Shown here: piece after piece, positions 41,307 to 50,615 of the stretch | Position numbering within the stretch: position 1 is the stretch's first letter | How the letters are laid out: every line of letters starts with the position of its first letter | NCBI GenBank assembly: GCA_002356635.1 | Contig: CP023454.1 | Coordinates: 1,658,501-1,722,500 of the forward strand | Length of the DNA: 64,000 nt | Reading direction: 5' to 3' | From: Rhodobacteraceae bacterium QY30 | Lineage (GTDB): Bacteria > Pseudomonadota > Alphaproteobacteria > Rhodobacterales > Rhodobacteraceae | Translations under genes and position numbers: made by a program | The notes under the pieces: generated by a model | Told to the model about the DNA's origin: nothing | The model's input: the letters and a program-made list of their open reading frames with translations, nothing else | Databases searched by the model: none

Positions 41307-42755
41307 ATGCGCACAAGACCGCGCACGGGATTGCAGATCGACGGTTTCACCCTGGGCGAGCAGCTTCACAAGGGCGGATTCGCCACGATATGGGAGGTGA
41401 CACACCCCCTGCACCGCACGCCGATGGTGATGAAGGTGCCGACAATCCTCGATGGCTATGACGGCCCCACCATCGTCGGGTTCGAGGTCGAGCAGATGAT
41501 CATGCCGCGTCTGTCGGGCCCGCATGTACCGCGCGTGATCGGGACGGGCGATTTCGCCGTCATGCCCTATATCGTGACCGAACGGATCCCTGGCGAGTCG
41601 CTTCTGCGGCGGTTCCGCAGCCCGCCGCATTCCCTGCCCGAGGTGATGGACCTGTCGGCGCGCATGGCCTCGGCCGTGCATGAACTGCACCGCCAGCATG
41701 TCATCCACCTGGACCTGAAGCCCGACAACTTCCTCGAACGGCCCGACGGCACGCTGGTTCTGATCGACTACGGCCTGTCGCGCCACGACCAGCTTCCCGA
41801 CCTGCTGGCCGAGGAATTCACCATCCCGATGGGAACCTTCCCCTATATCGCGCCCGAACAGCTTCTGCATCAGCGCGACGACCTGCGCAGCGACATCTTC
41901 GCGCTGGGGGCGATGATCTACGAACTTGCCACCGGCCGGATGCCCTTCGGTCAGCCGGAAAAGCTGAAGGCGGTGCGCAAGCGCCTCTGGCGTGATCCCG
42001 AACCGCCCCGCGCCCTGCGCCCCGAGATCCCGCCCGCCTTGCAGGAGATCATCCTTCGCGCGCTGGAGGTCGATCCGGCGCGGCGCTACCAGTCGGCCGC
42101 GCAGTTGCTGTTCGACCTTCAGCACCCGGATCAGGTGAAGCTGACCTCCCGCGCGCGGAAGCTGACGCGCGACGGTTGGCGCAGGGTGTTCCGGCGCTGG
42201 CGGCAGATGCGCGGCCTTCGGCAGTTCGCCGCGCCGCCGCCGACCACCGGCGCGCAGATCGACCATGCGCCGATCATCATGGTCGCGGTCGATCTGTCGC
42301 CCGAAATGGAGGCGCTGGCCGGTCGGCTTCGGCGATCGGCGGCGCGGATGCTGGTGATCGAGCCGGATGCCCGGCTGGCCTGCGTCAACGTGATCAAGAC
42401 CGCCCGCATCGGCATCGACCAGACCGTGGACGAATTCGGCACGAACCTGCATGTTGCGCGGCTGGTGGCGCTGAAAGCCTGGGCGCAGGGCCTGGACCTG
42501 GATGACGGCCGCCTGACCTTCGCCGTGCTGGAGGGTCCCGACCCGGGCACGGCGATCCTGGATTATGCCCGCACCGCCCAGGCCGATCACATCCTGATGG
42601 GTGCGCGCGGCCATTCCACGACACGGCGCTACCTGGGGTCGGTTTCCAGCCAGGTGGTGGCCGAAGCGACCTGCAACGTCACCGTGATCCGGGTGCCTCC
42701 GGCCGCCGCCGAAGCCGCCGAACCCGCCGCCGAACACGCCTCGCGGGCGGGTTAA
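41307..42755 (+). CDS. Serine/threonine protein kinase fused to a universal stress protein domain
   Basis: A 482-residue bifunctional protein without membrane segments. Residues about 12-275 form a Hanks-type kinase: glycine loop LHKGGFATIWE, K43, catalytic loop HLDLKPDN (134-141), DYG (154-156) in place of DFG, APE (182-184) and D196. A basic linker (about 278-305) leads to a UspA domain (about 321-467) with GARGHSTTRRYLGSVSS, which keeps the ATP-binding G-x2-G-x9-G(S/T) pattern. The gene abuts the metallophosphoesterase, suggesting opposing signalling partners. Targets are unknown. Its stop shares the TTAA with that of the convergent cinA gene. Confidence 0.92.
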   Translation: MRTRPRTGLQIDGFTLGEQLHKGGFATIWEVTHPLHRTPMVMKVPTILDGYDGPTIVGFEVEQMIMPRLSGPHVPRVIGTGDFAVMPYIVTERIPGESLLRRFRSPPHSLPEVMDLSARMASAVHELHRQHVIHLDLKPDNFLERPDGTLVLIDYGLSRHDQLPDLLAEEFTIPMGTFPYIAPEQLLHQRDDLRSDIFALGAMIYELATGRMPFGQPEKLKAVRKRLWRDPEPPRALRPEIPPALQEIILRALEVDPARRYQSAAQLLFDLQHPDQVKLTSRARKLTRDGWRRVFRRWRQMRGLRQFAAPPPTTGAQIDHAPIIMVAVDLSPEMEALAGRLRRSAARMLVIEPDARLACVNVIKTARIGIDQTVDEFGTNLHVARLVALKAWAQGLDLDDGRLTFAVLEGPDPGTAILDYARTAQADHILMGARGHSTTRRYLGSVSSQVVAEATCNVTVIRVPPAAAEAAEPAAEHASRAG

Positions 42756-43225
42756 AGCCCCAGCGCCTGCGCCAGCAGGGCCAGTGCGTGATCGACCGTC
42801 GCGGCGCGCACCCTGGCGCGGCCAAGCGCCCCGAAGTCGCGGGTTTCTGTCAGGGTCGGGCGGCCCCGTTCGGCAAGTCCGAAGCAGACCCGTCCCTCGG
42901 GCTTGTGCTTCGAACCGCCCGGACCCGCGATCCCCGTCACTGCGACGGCAAGCCCGGCCTGCGACCGGTCCAGCGCGCCATCGGCCATCTCGCGTGCGAT
43001 CGTCTCGCTGACCGCGCCGAAGTCTGCGAGGGTCTTGGGGCAGATCCCCAGCATCTCGACCTTGGCGGCGTTGGAATAGGTGACAAAGCCCCGGTCCACC
43101 ACATCGGACGATCCGGGGATTTCGGTCAACGCCCCGATGATCAGCCCGCCGGTGCAGCTTTCGGCGGTGGCGATCATCACGCCCTTGCGCCGCGCCGCCT
43201 CCAGAATTTCGGCCGCCCGTGTCAC
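42752..43225 (-). CDS. CinA C-terminal domain protein (nicotinamide-nucleotide amidohydrolase)
   Basis: A 157-residue stand-alone CinA C-terminal domain (PncC-like), which deamidates NMN to nicotinate mononucleotide in pyridine nucleotide salvage. Visible: IATAESCTGGLIIGALTEIPGSSDVV, YSNAAKVEMLGI and AVAVTGIAGPGGSKHKPEGRV. It starts with GTG overlapping the pgpA stop as GTGA, so it is the third gene of a coupled operon with ispDF and pgpA. The longer frame to 43291 is not needed. Confidence 0.9.
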   Translation of the reverse strand: MTRAAEILEAARRKGVMIATAESCTGGLIIGALTEIPGSSDVVDRGFVTYSNAAKVEMLGICPKTLADFGAVSETIAREMADGALDRSQAGLAVAVTGIAGPGGSKHKPEGRVCFGLAERGRPTLTETRDFGALGRARVRAATVDHALALLAQALGL

Positions 43226-43713
43226 AGGATCACCACGTGGTAAAGCCCGGCGGCGGCGATGGAGGCCAGACCCGCGAAGACACCGGCCCAAAGGTCATCC
43301 AGCATCACCCCCGTGGCGTCGTGGCGGCGGTCGGCCCGGCCGACCAGCCAGGGTTTCCAGATGTCGAACAGCCGGAAGAACAGGAAGGGCGCCACCCAGG
43401 CTGGCCAGGGGAAGGTGGTGCTGTCGGCGCCGCGCATCCAGAACCCGGCCGAGGTGGCCATCAGTGCCAGCCACTGGCCCGCGACCTCGTCGATGACGAT
43501 TTCGGACGGATCCTCGCCGGGGCGGTCGCGCAATTCGCGCCCCACAGCCCAGAACCCCAGGCCGATGGCCAGCGAGGTGGCCACGGCCAGCGCCGGGAAA
43601 TGTCCGGTGCGATGGATGAGGACGCCCAGCGCGACGGCTGCCGCCGAACCCCAGGTTCCGGGCGCGGGCCTCAGCAGCCCCAGGCCGAATACCGTGGCGA
43701 TCAGGCGGCTCAT
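43222..43713 (-). CDS. pgpA: Phosphatidylglycerophosphatase A
   Basis: Membrane enzyme dephosphorylating phosphatidylglycerol phosphate in phospholipid synthesis. The 163 residues contain [19 protein letters not shown] (GT.GS motif), [13 protein letters not shown] (the conserved DE) and [11 protein letters not shown], then [14 protein letters not shown]. It has about four membrane segments. The ATG overlaps the ispDF stop by four bases (ATGA) and its own stop overlaps the next GTG. Confidence 0.93.
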   Translation of the reverse strand: MSRLIATVFGLGLLRPAPGTWGSAAAVALGVLIHRTGHFPALAVATSLAIGLGFWAVGRELRDRPGEDPSEIVIDEVAGQWLALMATSAGFWMRGADSTTFPWPAWVAPFLFFRLFDIWKPWLVGRADRRHDATGVMLDDLWAGVFAGLASIAAAGLYHVVIL

Positions 43714-44864
43714 GCGGAAACCAGCGCCACGGTGGCCAGCGCGGCAATGCCTTCCTCGCGCCCGGTGAAGCCCAGCCGCTCCGAGGTGGTGGCCTTGACG
43801 CTGATCCGGTCGGGCGCGACCCGAAGGATCCGGGCAAGCTCCGCCGCCATTGCCAGTGCATGGGGGCCGACTTTCGGCCGTTCGCAGACCAGCGTCACAT
43901 CGGCGTTGGAAATCCGGTAGCCCCGGCGGCGCGCCAGTTCGCCGGCATGGGCCAGGAAGATTTCCGACGCCGCCCCCTTCCACTGCGGATCCGAAGGCGG
44001 AAAGTGGCGGCCGATGTCGCCTTCGGCCAGCGCGCCATAGATCGCATCCGTCAGCGCATGCATCCCCACATCCGCATCGGAATGTCCCAGAAGGCCGCGC
44101 GAATGCGGAACCTTCACGCCGCACAGCATGACGTGATCGCCATCGCAGAAGGCGTGGACGTCATAGCCATTGCCCAGTCTGATATCCATCTTCGCCCCCT
44201 GTCCTCCGGCCGCCAGCAGCCCTTCGGCCCGGATGAAATCCGCGGGCCAGGTGATCTTGATGTTCTCCTCCTCGCCCTCGGTGATGGCGACGTCAAGGCC
44301 CGCGGCCAGCGCCACCGCGACGTCGTCGGTCGCGCCGCCCGGATGGGCGCGATGCGCGGCCAGGATCGCATCCAGCCGGAAACCCTGCGGCGTCTGGGCC
44401 CGGAACAGCCCGTCGCGGGGATGGGTGCCCAGAACCCGGCCCCCATTCCCCCGCCAGAGGGAATCGGTCACGGCCAGCGCCGGTGCCGCGCCCGGTGCGG
44501 CGTCCAGCGCCGTCATCACCCCGTCGATCACGCGATCCGAAACAAGGGGCCGGGCGCCGTCATGGATCAGCACATGGTCAAGCCCCGTGCCATCGAGCGT
44601 TTCCAGCGCGTTGCGCACGCTTTCGTCCCGTGTGTCCCCGCCGGCCACCAGCACCACCCGACCGCCGAAAAGCGCAAGGCCCCGCGCCATGTCCAGGGGA
44701 TGCAAAACGACGATCACCCGCGCAAAGCCTTGGAAGGCCGCGACGCTGCGGGCCAGAACCGGCAGGCCCGCCAGATCGCGCCACTGCTTGGGCAGGCCAT
44801 CGCCCGCCCGCGTGCCGCGCCCCGCCGCCACGATCACCACCGCCGTCCTGTCCCGTGCCGCCAA
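43710..44864 (-). CDS. ispDF: Bifunctional IspD/IspF (MEP cytidylyltransferase and MECDP synthase)
   Basis: Two steps of the non-mevalonate isoprenoid pathway on one 384-residue chain. The IspD part has [19 protein letters not shown] and HDGARPLVS; the IspF part (from about 225) has [12 protein letters not shown] (metal ligands D, H), [21 protein letters not shown] and [17 protein letters not shown]. Fusion of these two genes is typical of alphaproteobacteria. No ATG or GTG is well placed; TTG at 44864 has a GGAGGGG (44871-44877) six bases upstream and gives the usual length, so it is proposed as the start. It is divergent from ccmF. Confidence 0.92.
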   Translation of the reverse strand: MAARDRTAVVIVAAGRGTRAGDGLPKQWRDLAGLPVLARSVAAFQGFARVIVVLHPLDMARGLALFGGRVVLVAGGDTRDESVRNALETLDGTGLDHVLIHDGARPLVSDRVIDGVMTALDAAPGAAPALAVTDSLWRGNGGRVLGTHPRDGLFRAQTPQGFRLDAILAAHRAHPGGATDDVAVALAAGLDVAITEGEEENIKITWPADFIRAEGLLAAGGQGAKMDIRLGNGYDVHAFCDGDHVMLCGVKVPHSRGLLGHSDADVGMHALTDAIYGALAEGDIGRHFPPSDPQWKGAASEIFLAHAGELARRRGYRISNADVTLVCERPKVGPHALAMAAELARILRVAPDRISVKATTSERLGFTGREEGIAALATVALVSA

Positions 44865-45014
44865 CTGCTGCCCCTCCGCATCCGTGCCCCACCTTCTAGC
44901 GGCTGCGGCGCGGCTTTGCACGACCCCGGATCGCAAGGCTGTGAGCGGCTGCGACAGGCTGTCCGGGCGGCGGGGCATTTCCCTTTGCCGCCGGGGCCGG
45001 TATGGTGGCGCATC

Positions 45015-46982
45015 ATGATCGCAGAATTCGGACATTTCGCCCTCATCCTCGCCTTCGCCGTCTCACTGGTGCAGGCGATCCTGCCGATGATCGGCGCCAC
45101 CACCGGCTGGCGCGCCGGCATGGCCGTGGGGGCACCTGCCGCCACGCTGCAAATGCTTTTGGCGGGGCTGAGTTTCCTTGCCCTGACCAATGCCTTCGTG
45201 ACCTCGGACTTCTCGCTGAAACTGGTCTACGAGAATTCGCACACCGCGATCCCGATGCTTTACAAGGTGACGGGCGTCTGGGGAAACCATGAAGGTTCCA
45301 TGCTGCTCTGGGTGTTCATCCTGGCGCTGTTTGGCGCGATGGCCGCGTGGTTCGGCCAGGCGCTGCCGCGGGAATTGCAGGCCCCGGTGCTGTCGGTGCA
45401 GGCGATGATCGGCGCGGCCTTCTACGCCTTCATCCTGTTCACCTCCAATCCCTTCCTGCGCCTTTCGGAACCGCCGCTGAACGGGCGTGACCTGAACCCG
45501 CTTCTGCAAGACCCCGGCCTGGCCTTCCATCCGCTGTTTCTCTACCTCGGCTATGTGGGCATGAGCATGGCGTTCAGCTTCGCGGTTGCCGCGCTGATCG
45601 AGGGCCGGATCGACGCCGCCTGGGCGCGCTGGGTCCGCCCGTGGACGCTTGCGGCCTGGGTGTTCCTGACCATCGGCATCGCGATGGGATCCTGGTGGGC
45701 CTATTACGAACTGGGCTGGGGGGGCTTCTGGTTCTGGGATCCGGTCGAGAATGCCAGCCTGATGCCCTGGCTGTTCGCCTGCGCGCTTCTGCACAGCGCC
45801 ATCGTGGTCGAAAAGCGGGAATCGCTGAAGGCCTGGACGATCCTCCTCGCGATCCTGGCTTTCGGCTTCTCGCTCATGGGGACGTTCATCGTCCGCTCGG
45901 GCGTCATCACCTCGGTCCATTCCTTCGCCAGCGATCCGGCGCGGGGCGTGTTCATCCTGGCGATCCTTGCGGTGTTCGTGGGCGGTGCGCTGACGCTGTT
46001 CGCGGCGCGCGCGCAGTCCATGCAGGCGCGGGGCGTCTTTGGCGTGGTCAGCCGCGAAAGCGCGCTGGTGCTGAACAACGTCCTTCTGGCGGTGTCGGCC
46101 TTCGTCGTCTTCATCGGCACCCTCTGGCCGCTGTTTTCGGAAATGGCCTTCGGACGCACGCTGTCGGTGGGCGCGCCCTTCTTCAACACCGCATTCATGC
46201 CCTTCTTCATCGGCCTGGCGCTGATCCTGCCCATCGGTTCGGTCCTGCCCTGGAAGCGCGGCTCGATCGCGCGGGCCTCGCGGCAGATGGCGGTGCCGAT
46301 GGTCCTGGCGCTGGCCTGCGGCGCCTTGGCCTATGCGGTGGGCACGGGGCAAAGCGCGCTGGCGCCGGTCGGCGCGGCGCTGGGGGCCTGGCTGGTGTTC
46401 GGCGCACTGGCCGACGCTTTCCTGCGCAGCGGATCGGGCGGCAACCGCCTGCGCCGCCTGGCGCGTTTGCCGCGGGCCGACTGGGGACGGGTGATTTCGC
46501 ACGCGGGGCTGGGGGTCACGATCCTGGGCATCTCGCTGCTGCTGGCCTGGAGCGTCGAGGACATCCGCGTGGCAAGGACGGGCGAGACCTTCAGCATCGG
46601 CGGCTATGACGTGACGCTGCAATCCGTCGACAAGGTCCAGGGGCCGAACTACACCTCGACCATGGCGACGATGCTGGTGAAGAAGGACGGCCGCCAGGTG
46701 GCGGTTCTGTATCCCGAAAAGCGCGTCTATCCGGTGCAGGCGATGCCGACGACCGAAGCCGCGATCGACAAGGGCCTGTTCCGCGATGTCTATCTGGTGA
46801 TCGGGGACGAACAGGCCGGCGGGGGCTGGGCGGTGCGCAGCTATGTCAAGCCCTTCACCAACTGGATCTGGGCGGGCAGCCTGCTGATGGCCCTGGGCGG
46901 GGTCTTCAGCCTCAGCGACCGGCGCTGGCGGGTGGCGGCGGGCGCGACCAAGGTCCGCGCGCGGGCGGTGGCGGCCGAATGA
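45015..46982 (+). CDS. ccmF: Cytochrome c heme lyase subunit CcmF
   Basis: Large membrane component of the heme ligation complex in cytochrome c maturation. The 655 residues form about 14-15 membrane spans and include [15 protein letters not shown], the WWD heme-handling region [20 protein letters not shown] and periplasmic histidines. ATG 45015 ([13 protein letters not shown]) is the family start; the frame upstream is antisense to ispDF. It overlaps ccmH by four bases (ATGA), as in the R. capsulatus ccl1-ccl2 locus. Confidence 0.97.
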   Translation: MIAEFGHFALILAFAVSLVQAILPMIGATTGWRAGMAVGAPAATLQMLLAGLSFLALTNAFVTSDFSLKLVYENSHTAIPMLYKVTGVWGNHEGSMLLWVFILALFGAMAAWFGQALPRELQAPVLSVQAMIGAAFYAFILFTSNPFLRLSEPPLNGRDLNPLLQDPGLAFHPLFLYLGYVGMSMAFSFAVAALIEGRIDAAWARWVRPWTLAAWVFLTIGIAMGSWWAYYELGWGGFWFWDPVENASLMPWLFACALLHSAIVVEKRESLKAWTILLAILAFGFSLMGTFIVRSGVITSVHSFASDPARGVFILAILAVFVGGALTLFAARAQSMQARGVFGVVSRESALVLNNVLLAVSAFVVFIGTLWPLFSEMAFGRTLSVGAPFFNTAFMPFFIGLALILPIGSVLPWKRGSIARASRQMAVPMVLALACGALAYAVGTGQSALAPVGAALGAWLVFGALADAFLRSGSGGNRLRRLARLPRADWGRVISHAGLGVTILGISLLLAWSVEDIRVARTGETFSIGGYDVTLQSVDKVQGPNYTSTMATMLVKKDGRQVAVLYPEKRVYPVQAMPTTEAAIDKGLFRDVYLVIGDEQAGGGWAVRSYVKPFTNWIWAGSLLMALGGVFSLSDRRWRVAAGATKVRARAVAAE

Positions 46983-47440
46983 TGCGTCTCTTGCGGCTGA
47001 TGTTCCTGGCATTGCTGATGGCCGGTCCCGTGCAGGCCGTGCAGCCCGACGAGGTTCTGCCGGACCCCGCACTGGAAGCACGGGCGCGGGCGATTTCGCA
47101 AGACCTGCGCTGTCCGGTCTGCCAGGGGGAAACCATCGACGAATCGAACGCGCCCATTTCGCGCGATCTGCGGCTGGCGGTGCGCGAACGGCTGGTCGCG
47201 GGCGACAGCGACGCGCAGGTGGTCGACTACATCGTCAAGCACTTCGGCGAATTCGTCCTGTTCAAGCCACGGGCCAGTGGCACGAACCTGATCCTGTGGC
47301 TGGCCGGACCGGCGCTGTTGCTGGTCGCGCTGGGGGTGGCTTTCACCTACCTGCGCCGTCGCCAGTCGATGACCGAAGCGGCCCCGGTCGCCCTGTCTGC
47401 CGAGGAACAGGCCCGGCTGCGTGACATTCTGGAAAAGTGA
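46979..47440 (+). CDS. ccmH: Cytochrome c-type biogenesis protein CcmH
   Basis: Membrane-anchored thiol oxidoreductase of the heme lyase complex. The 153 residues have a signal peptide (to about 21), the redox motif LRCPVCQGETIDESNAPIS (CXXC), a C-terminal membrane anchor (LILWLAGPALLLVALGVAF) and a short cytoplasmic tail. There is no fused CcmI domain, and no ccmI gene follows; an enoyl-CoA hydratase gene does. Confidence 0.95.
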   Translation: MMRLLRLMFLALLMAGPVQAVQPDEVLPDPALEARARAISQDLRCPVCQGETIDESNAPISRDLRLAVRERLVAGDSDAQVVDYIVKHFGEFVLFKPRASGTNLILWLAGPALLLVALGVAFTYLRRRQSMTEAAPVALSAEEQARLRDILEK

Positions 47441-47476
47441 CCCCGCGGGGTCCGGGGCGCAAGGAAGGACGCGGGC

Positions 47477-48253
47477 ATGGAGCCATCGACGATCACGGTC
47501 ACGGACGAAGGCGGCGTGCGCATCGTCGCGCTGAACCGCCCCACGGTGATGAACGCCATCAACCGGCCCATGCGGCAGGAACTGACCGCAGCCCTGACAA
47601 ACCTGGACGCATCGGTGCGTTGTGTCGTGCTGACCGGCGTGGGCCGGGCATTCTGTTCCGGCCAGGATCTGTCAGATGCCCCCGAAGGTGGCGCGCTGGA
47701 TTTTGAGGCGGTGCTCCGGAACGAGTATGAGCCGATGTTGGCCGCCATTACCGGTTGCCCGGTCCCGACCATCGCCGCAGTCAATGGGGCTGCGGCGGGG
47801 GCGGGGGCCAACCTGGCGCTGGCCGCCGACGTGGTCATCGCCGCCGAAAGCGCAAGCTTCATCCAGGCATTCACGCGGATCGGCCTCATGCCCGACGCGG
47901 GCGGCACCTTCTGGCTGCCGCGCCAGATCGGGATGGCGCGGGCGATGGGGGCCATGCTGTTTGCCGACAGGATCCCGGCACGGCAGGCGGCGGACTGGGG
48001 CATGATCTGGGAAGCGGTCGCGGATACGGATTTCGACGCGCACTGGCGAGCCCGGGCGGCGCAGTTGGCATCGGGTCCGACGCTTGCCTATCGGGCGCTG
48101 AAGACCGCGCTTCGCACCGGCTGGTCCCGCGATCTGGAGGCGCAACTTGCGCACGAAGCTGCGGGACAGGGGATTTGCGGCCAAAGTGCGGATTTCCGCG
48201 AAGGGGTTGCCGCGTTTCTGGAAAAGCGCAGCCCGGTCTTCAAGGGGTCCTGA
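47477..48253 (+). CDS. Enoyl-CoA hydratase/isomerase family protein (PaaG-like)
   Basis: A 258-residue crotonase-fold enzyme. It has RAFCSGQDLSDAP and IAAVNGAAAGAGANLALAADVVIAA (oxyanion hole) and GLMPDAGGTFWLPRQIG, with Asp in the position used by PaaG-type isomerases. PaaG acts on ring-epoxide or enoyl-CoA intermediates of phenylacetate degradation, but no paa genes are near, so the physiological substrate is uncertain. A similar gene follows ccmFH in Rhodobacter. GGAAGGA lies about 7 bases before the ATG. Confidence 0.88.
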   Translation: MEPSTITVTDEGGVRIVALNRPTVMNAINRPMRQELTAALTNLDASVRCVVLTGVGRAFCSGQDLSDAPEGGALDFEAVLRNEYEPMLAAITGCPVPTIAAVNGAAAGAGANLALAADVVIAAESASFIQAFTRIGLMPDAGGTFWLPRQIGMARAMGAMLFADRIPARQAADWGMIWEAVADTDFDAHWRARAAQLASGPTLAYRALKTALRTGWSRDLEAQLAHEAAGQGICGQSADFREGVAAFLEKRSPVFKGS

Positions 48254-48260
48254 ACAGAAA

Positions 48261-48288
48261 AAGGCGCAGGCTGGGGGGCCTGCGCCTT
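48261..48288 (-). terminator. Rho-independent terminator of the 25-codon gene
   Basis: A perfect 11-bp stem (AAGGCGCAGGC / GCCTGCGCCTT) with a six-base loop; on the minus strand it is followed by TTTTT(CTG) (48256-48262). On the plus strand no T-tract follows, so orientation is minus, although it could also help stop the enoyl-CoA hydratase message. Confidence 0.85.
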
Positions 48289-48313
48289 GGACCGCGCGGG
48301 GAAGGCGCAGCCG

Positions 48314-48349
48314 TCCTGTCGAAGCGGGAGGGACGTCCGTTTCGACAGG
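48314..48349 (-). other. Stem-loop in the 3' part of the 25-codon transcript
   Basis: CCTGTCGAA (48314-48322) pairs with TTCGACAGG (48341-48349), enclosing an 18-base loop. It lies between the stop of the 25-codon gene (48353) and its terminator, so the short transcript would contain two stems after the coding part. Confidence 0.6.
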
Positions 48350-48352
48350 AAG

Positions 48353-48430
48353 TTAAAATACGTCAGCGAGATACAGCAGGATGATGATCGGAATGGGGAT
48401 GCCGATCAGCCAGGCAAGTGCACCTTTCAT
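48353..48430 (-). CDS. 25-residue hydrophobic membrane peptide
   Basis: A tiny gene too short for usual gene callers. The peptide begins MKGALAWLIGIPIPI and continues with an isoleucine/leucine run to a short acidic end (ADVF); nearly the whole is one membrane segment, with one Lys at the N-terminus. GGAG lies 8 bases before the ATG, a promoter-like element is upstream and a strong terminator is downstream, all on the minus strand, which together argue that it is real. Function is unknown; type I toxin-like peptides and small regulatory membrane proteins have this shape. I think similar tiny proteins occur in Rhodobacteraceae but cannot confirm it. Confidence 0.7.
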   Translation of the reverse strand: MKGALAWLIGIPIPIIILLYLADVF

Positions 48431-48488
48431 CTTCAAAACTCCGGGTCTTCGGCGCGAGGGCCGCGCCAGTTCGATGGTATGATCACCC

Positions 48489-48513
48489 AACACCACCGGC
48501 TTGCGAAAGTTCC
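48489..48513 (-). promoter_or_regulatory. ECF-like promoter candidate for the 25-codon gene
   Basis: On the minus strand GGAAC (48513-48509), a 17-base spacer and GTT (48491-48489) match the GGAAC-N16/17-CGTT pattern of EcfG-type general stress promoters, except that the C of CGTT is T. It would start a transcript roughly 50 bases before the ATG. Low-complexity match; treat as a hint. Confidence 0.35.
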
Positions 48514-48672
48514 GCGTGATTTTTGCCCCCCACCGACGGACATCGACGGCGGCCCGCTCTGGTCTTGACCGGACGCGTGCGGGGGCAGACAGTCAGGGAA
48601 AGGGCGCAAGGGCCCGCTTTCCGCCGGGCCGGTTTCTGCCGCGTCCGAACCATGCGGAAAACGGAGGAAGTC

Positions 48673-50595
48673 ATGCGCTGCGTCACGGTTATGGGCCCGT
48701 CCCAGTCGGGCAAGTCGGAACTGATCCGCAAGCTTGCCGCCTTGGACGGGCATCCCGCAAAATCCGAAACCGCCGGGCCGCTGACCCTGACCCGCTTCAC
48801 CTACCTGGGCGAGCCCTGGTGCGCGCTGGATCTGTCCGGGGGGCCGGAATATGCGCGGATGGCGGCGCGGCCGCTTCTGGCGTCGGATGCGGTGGTGCTG
48901 TGCGTTGCCGCCGATCCGGACGAAGCGGTGCTGGCCGCCCCCTATCTTCGCGCCATCGAGGCGTCGAAAACGCCTTGTCTGATCTTCATCAACCGCATCG
49001 ACGCCGCCAAGGGCCGTATCCGCGACGTGGTCGCGGCGTTGCAGGCCTATACCGGCCACACCATCGTTCTGCGCCAGATCCCGATCCGCGAGGATGGCAA
49101 GATCGTCGGCGCGGTCGACCTGATTTCCGAACGGGCCTGGCGCTACCGCGACGGGCAATCCTCGGTGCTGGTCGAACTGCCGCAGTCCGAAGCCGAGCGC
49201 GAACACGAGGCCCGCGCCGCCCTTCTGGAACACATGTCCGAATATGACGACGCGTTGCTGGAAGAGTTGATCGAGGAACACGAACCCGCGACCGGGGCGC
49301 TTTACCAGATCGCCCAGCGCGAAACGGCAGACAACGTTCTGCTTCCGGCCTTTCTGGGCGCGGCGTCGCATATGAACGGCGTGACGCGGCTGATGAAGGC
49401 GCTTCGGCACGAAACGCCTCAGGTTGACGCGCTGCGCGCCCGACTGGACCCGAAGGCGCTGGCCGTGGGCTTTGATGCCGAGGTTCGGAAGCACCTGGGC
49501 AAATGCGTGCTGCTGCGCGCGCTGGCCGATGGCGTTGCGGTGGGGCGGCCGCTCGGGGGGGCGAACCTGGGCGGTCTGGCGGAAATCGGCGGCAAGGCCG
49601 GGCTTGACCATCTGGAGGCCGGCGACGTCGGCCTGTCGGTGAAGTCCGATCACCTGAACGCGGGCCACCTGTTCACGGCCAGCGCCGCGATCCCGGTCCC
49701 GGCCTGGGCAAAGGGCTGTCCGCCCGCCATGCGCCGGGTGGTCACGCCCTCGCATGAACGCGACGAGGTGCGGCTGTCCACGGCGCTTGCCCGTCTGGCC
49801 GAAGCCGATCCCATGCTGACCATCACCCAGGACGAAGAAACCGGGCATGCCACCTTGGGCGTTCAGGGGCCGATGCACCTGAGGCAGGTGCTGGCGGTGC
49901 TGGCCGATGACTTCGGGGTTGAAGTGACTTCGCATGTGCCGCTGCCGCAATACCGCGAGACGATCTCGGGCCATCACGAGGAAACCTATCGCCACCGCAA
50001 GCAATCGGGGGGCGCGGGGCAGTTTGCGGATGTGCATATCGCCATCCGTCCGCAGGTTCGCGGCGATGGTTTTGCCTTTTCCGAAACCGTGAAAGGCGGC
50101 GCTGTTCCCCGGAATTATATCCCCTCGGTCGAGGAAGGCGCGCGCGAGGCGATGGCGCGGGGGCCCTTGGGCTTTCCGGTGACGGATGTTTCGGTCACGC
50201 TGCTGGATGGCAAGCACCATTCGGTCGACAGTTCGGATTTCGCCTTCCGCACCGCCGGGAAGATGGCCCTGCGCGAGGCGCTGGCCAAGGCGGGGCCGGT
50301 GCTCTTGCAGCCGATCCAGGCCGTGACGGTCCATGTGCCGTCTGTCTATTCCGGGGCGATGGTGTCCCTGATGTCGGGTCTGGGCGGGCAGGTGCTGGGG
50401 TTTGACCGCGACCCGGAATTCCGCGGCTGGGACGAATTCCGCGCCCTGCTGCCGCTGGCGGTGCTGGACGATCTGGCGACAGCGTTGGGGTCGGCCACGC
50501 AGGGCTGCGCCTGGGCCGAAACCGAATTCGACCACTACGAAGAGGTCTATGGCCGCGAGGCCGACCGGATCAGCCGCGAACGCCTGACCGCCTGA
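48673..50595 (+). CDS. Elongation factor G-like protein with degenerate GTPase motifs
   Basis: A 640-residue EF-G/TetM-like five-domain protein, shorter than true EF-G (about 700). The P-loop GPSQSGKS (8-15) is intact, but the switch II position has ALDLSGGPEY (51-60) instead of DxPGH, so the catalytic histidine is missing. The base-recognition motif reads NRID rather than NKxD, and no TIKS/T-type switch I is obvious. The EF-G domain IV and V parts (YRHRKQSGGAGQFADV, then VYSGAMVSLMSGLGGQVLGFDRD) are well preserved. This belongs to the EF-G-like paralogue group of alphaproteobacteria; the canonical fusA must be elsewhere. GGAGGA lies 5 bases before ATG 48673. Confidence 0.85.
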   Translation: MRCVTVMGPSQSGKSELIRKLAALDGHPAKSETAGPLTLTRFTYLGEPWCALDLSGGPEYARMAARPLLASDAVVLCVAADPDEAVLAAPYLRAIEASKTPCLIFINRIDAAKGRIRDVVAALQAYTGHTIVLRQIPIREDGKIVGAVDLISERAWRYRDGQSSVLVELPQSEAEREHEARAALLEHMSEYDDALLEELIEEHEPATGALYQIAQRETADNVLLPAFLGAASHMNGVTRLMKALRHETPQVDALRARLDPKALAVGFDAEVRKHLGKCVLLRALADGVAVGRPLGGANLGGLAEIGGKAGLDHLEAGDVGLSVKSDHLNAGHLFTASAAIPVPAWAKGCPPAMRRVVTPSHERDEVRLSTALARLAEADPMLTITQDEETGHATLGVQGPMHLRQVLAVLADDFGVEVTSHVPLPQYRETISGHHEETYRHRKQSGGAGQFADVHIAIRPQVRGDGFAFSETVKGGAVPRNYIPSVEEGAREAMARGPLGFPVTDVSVTLLDGKHHSVDSSDFAFRTAGKMALREALAKAGPVLLQPIQAVTVHVPSVYSGAMVSLMSGLGGQVLGFDRDPEFRGWDEFRALLPLAVLDDLATALGSATQGCAWAETEFDHYEEVYGREADRISRERLTA

Positions 50596-50615
50596 TCGAA
50601 GGGCGCGATCCCGTT

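Noticed and set aside
45063-47081. 672-codon minus-strand frame opposite ccmF
   Set aside because: Shadow of a certain CcmF gene with an Arg/Gln/Ala-rich translation.
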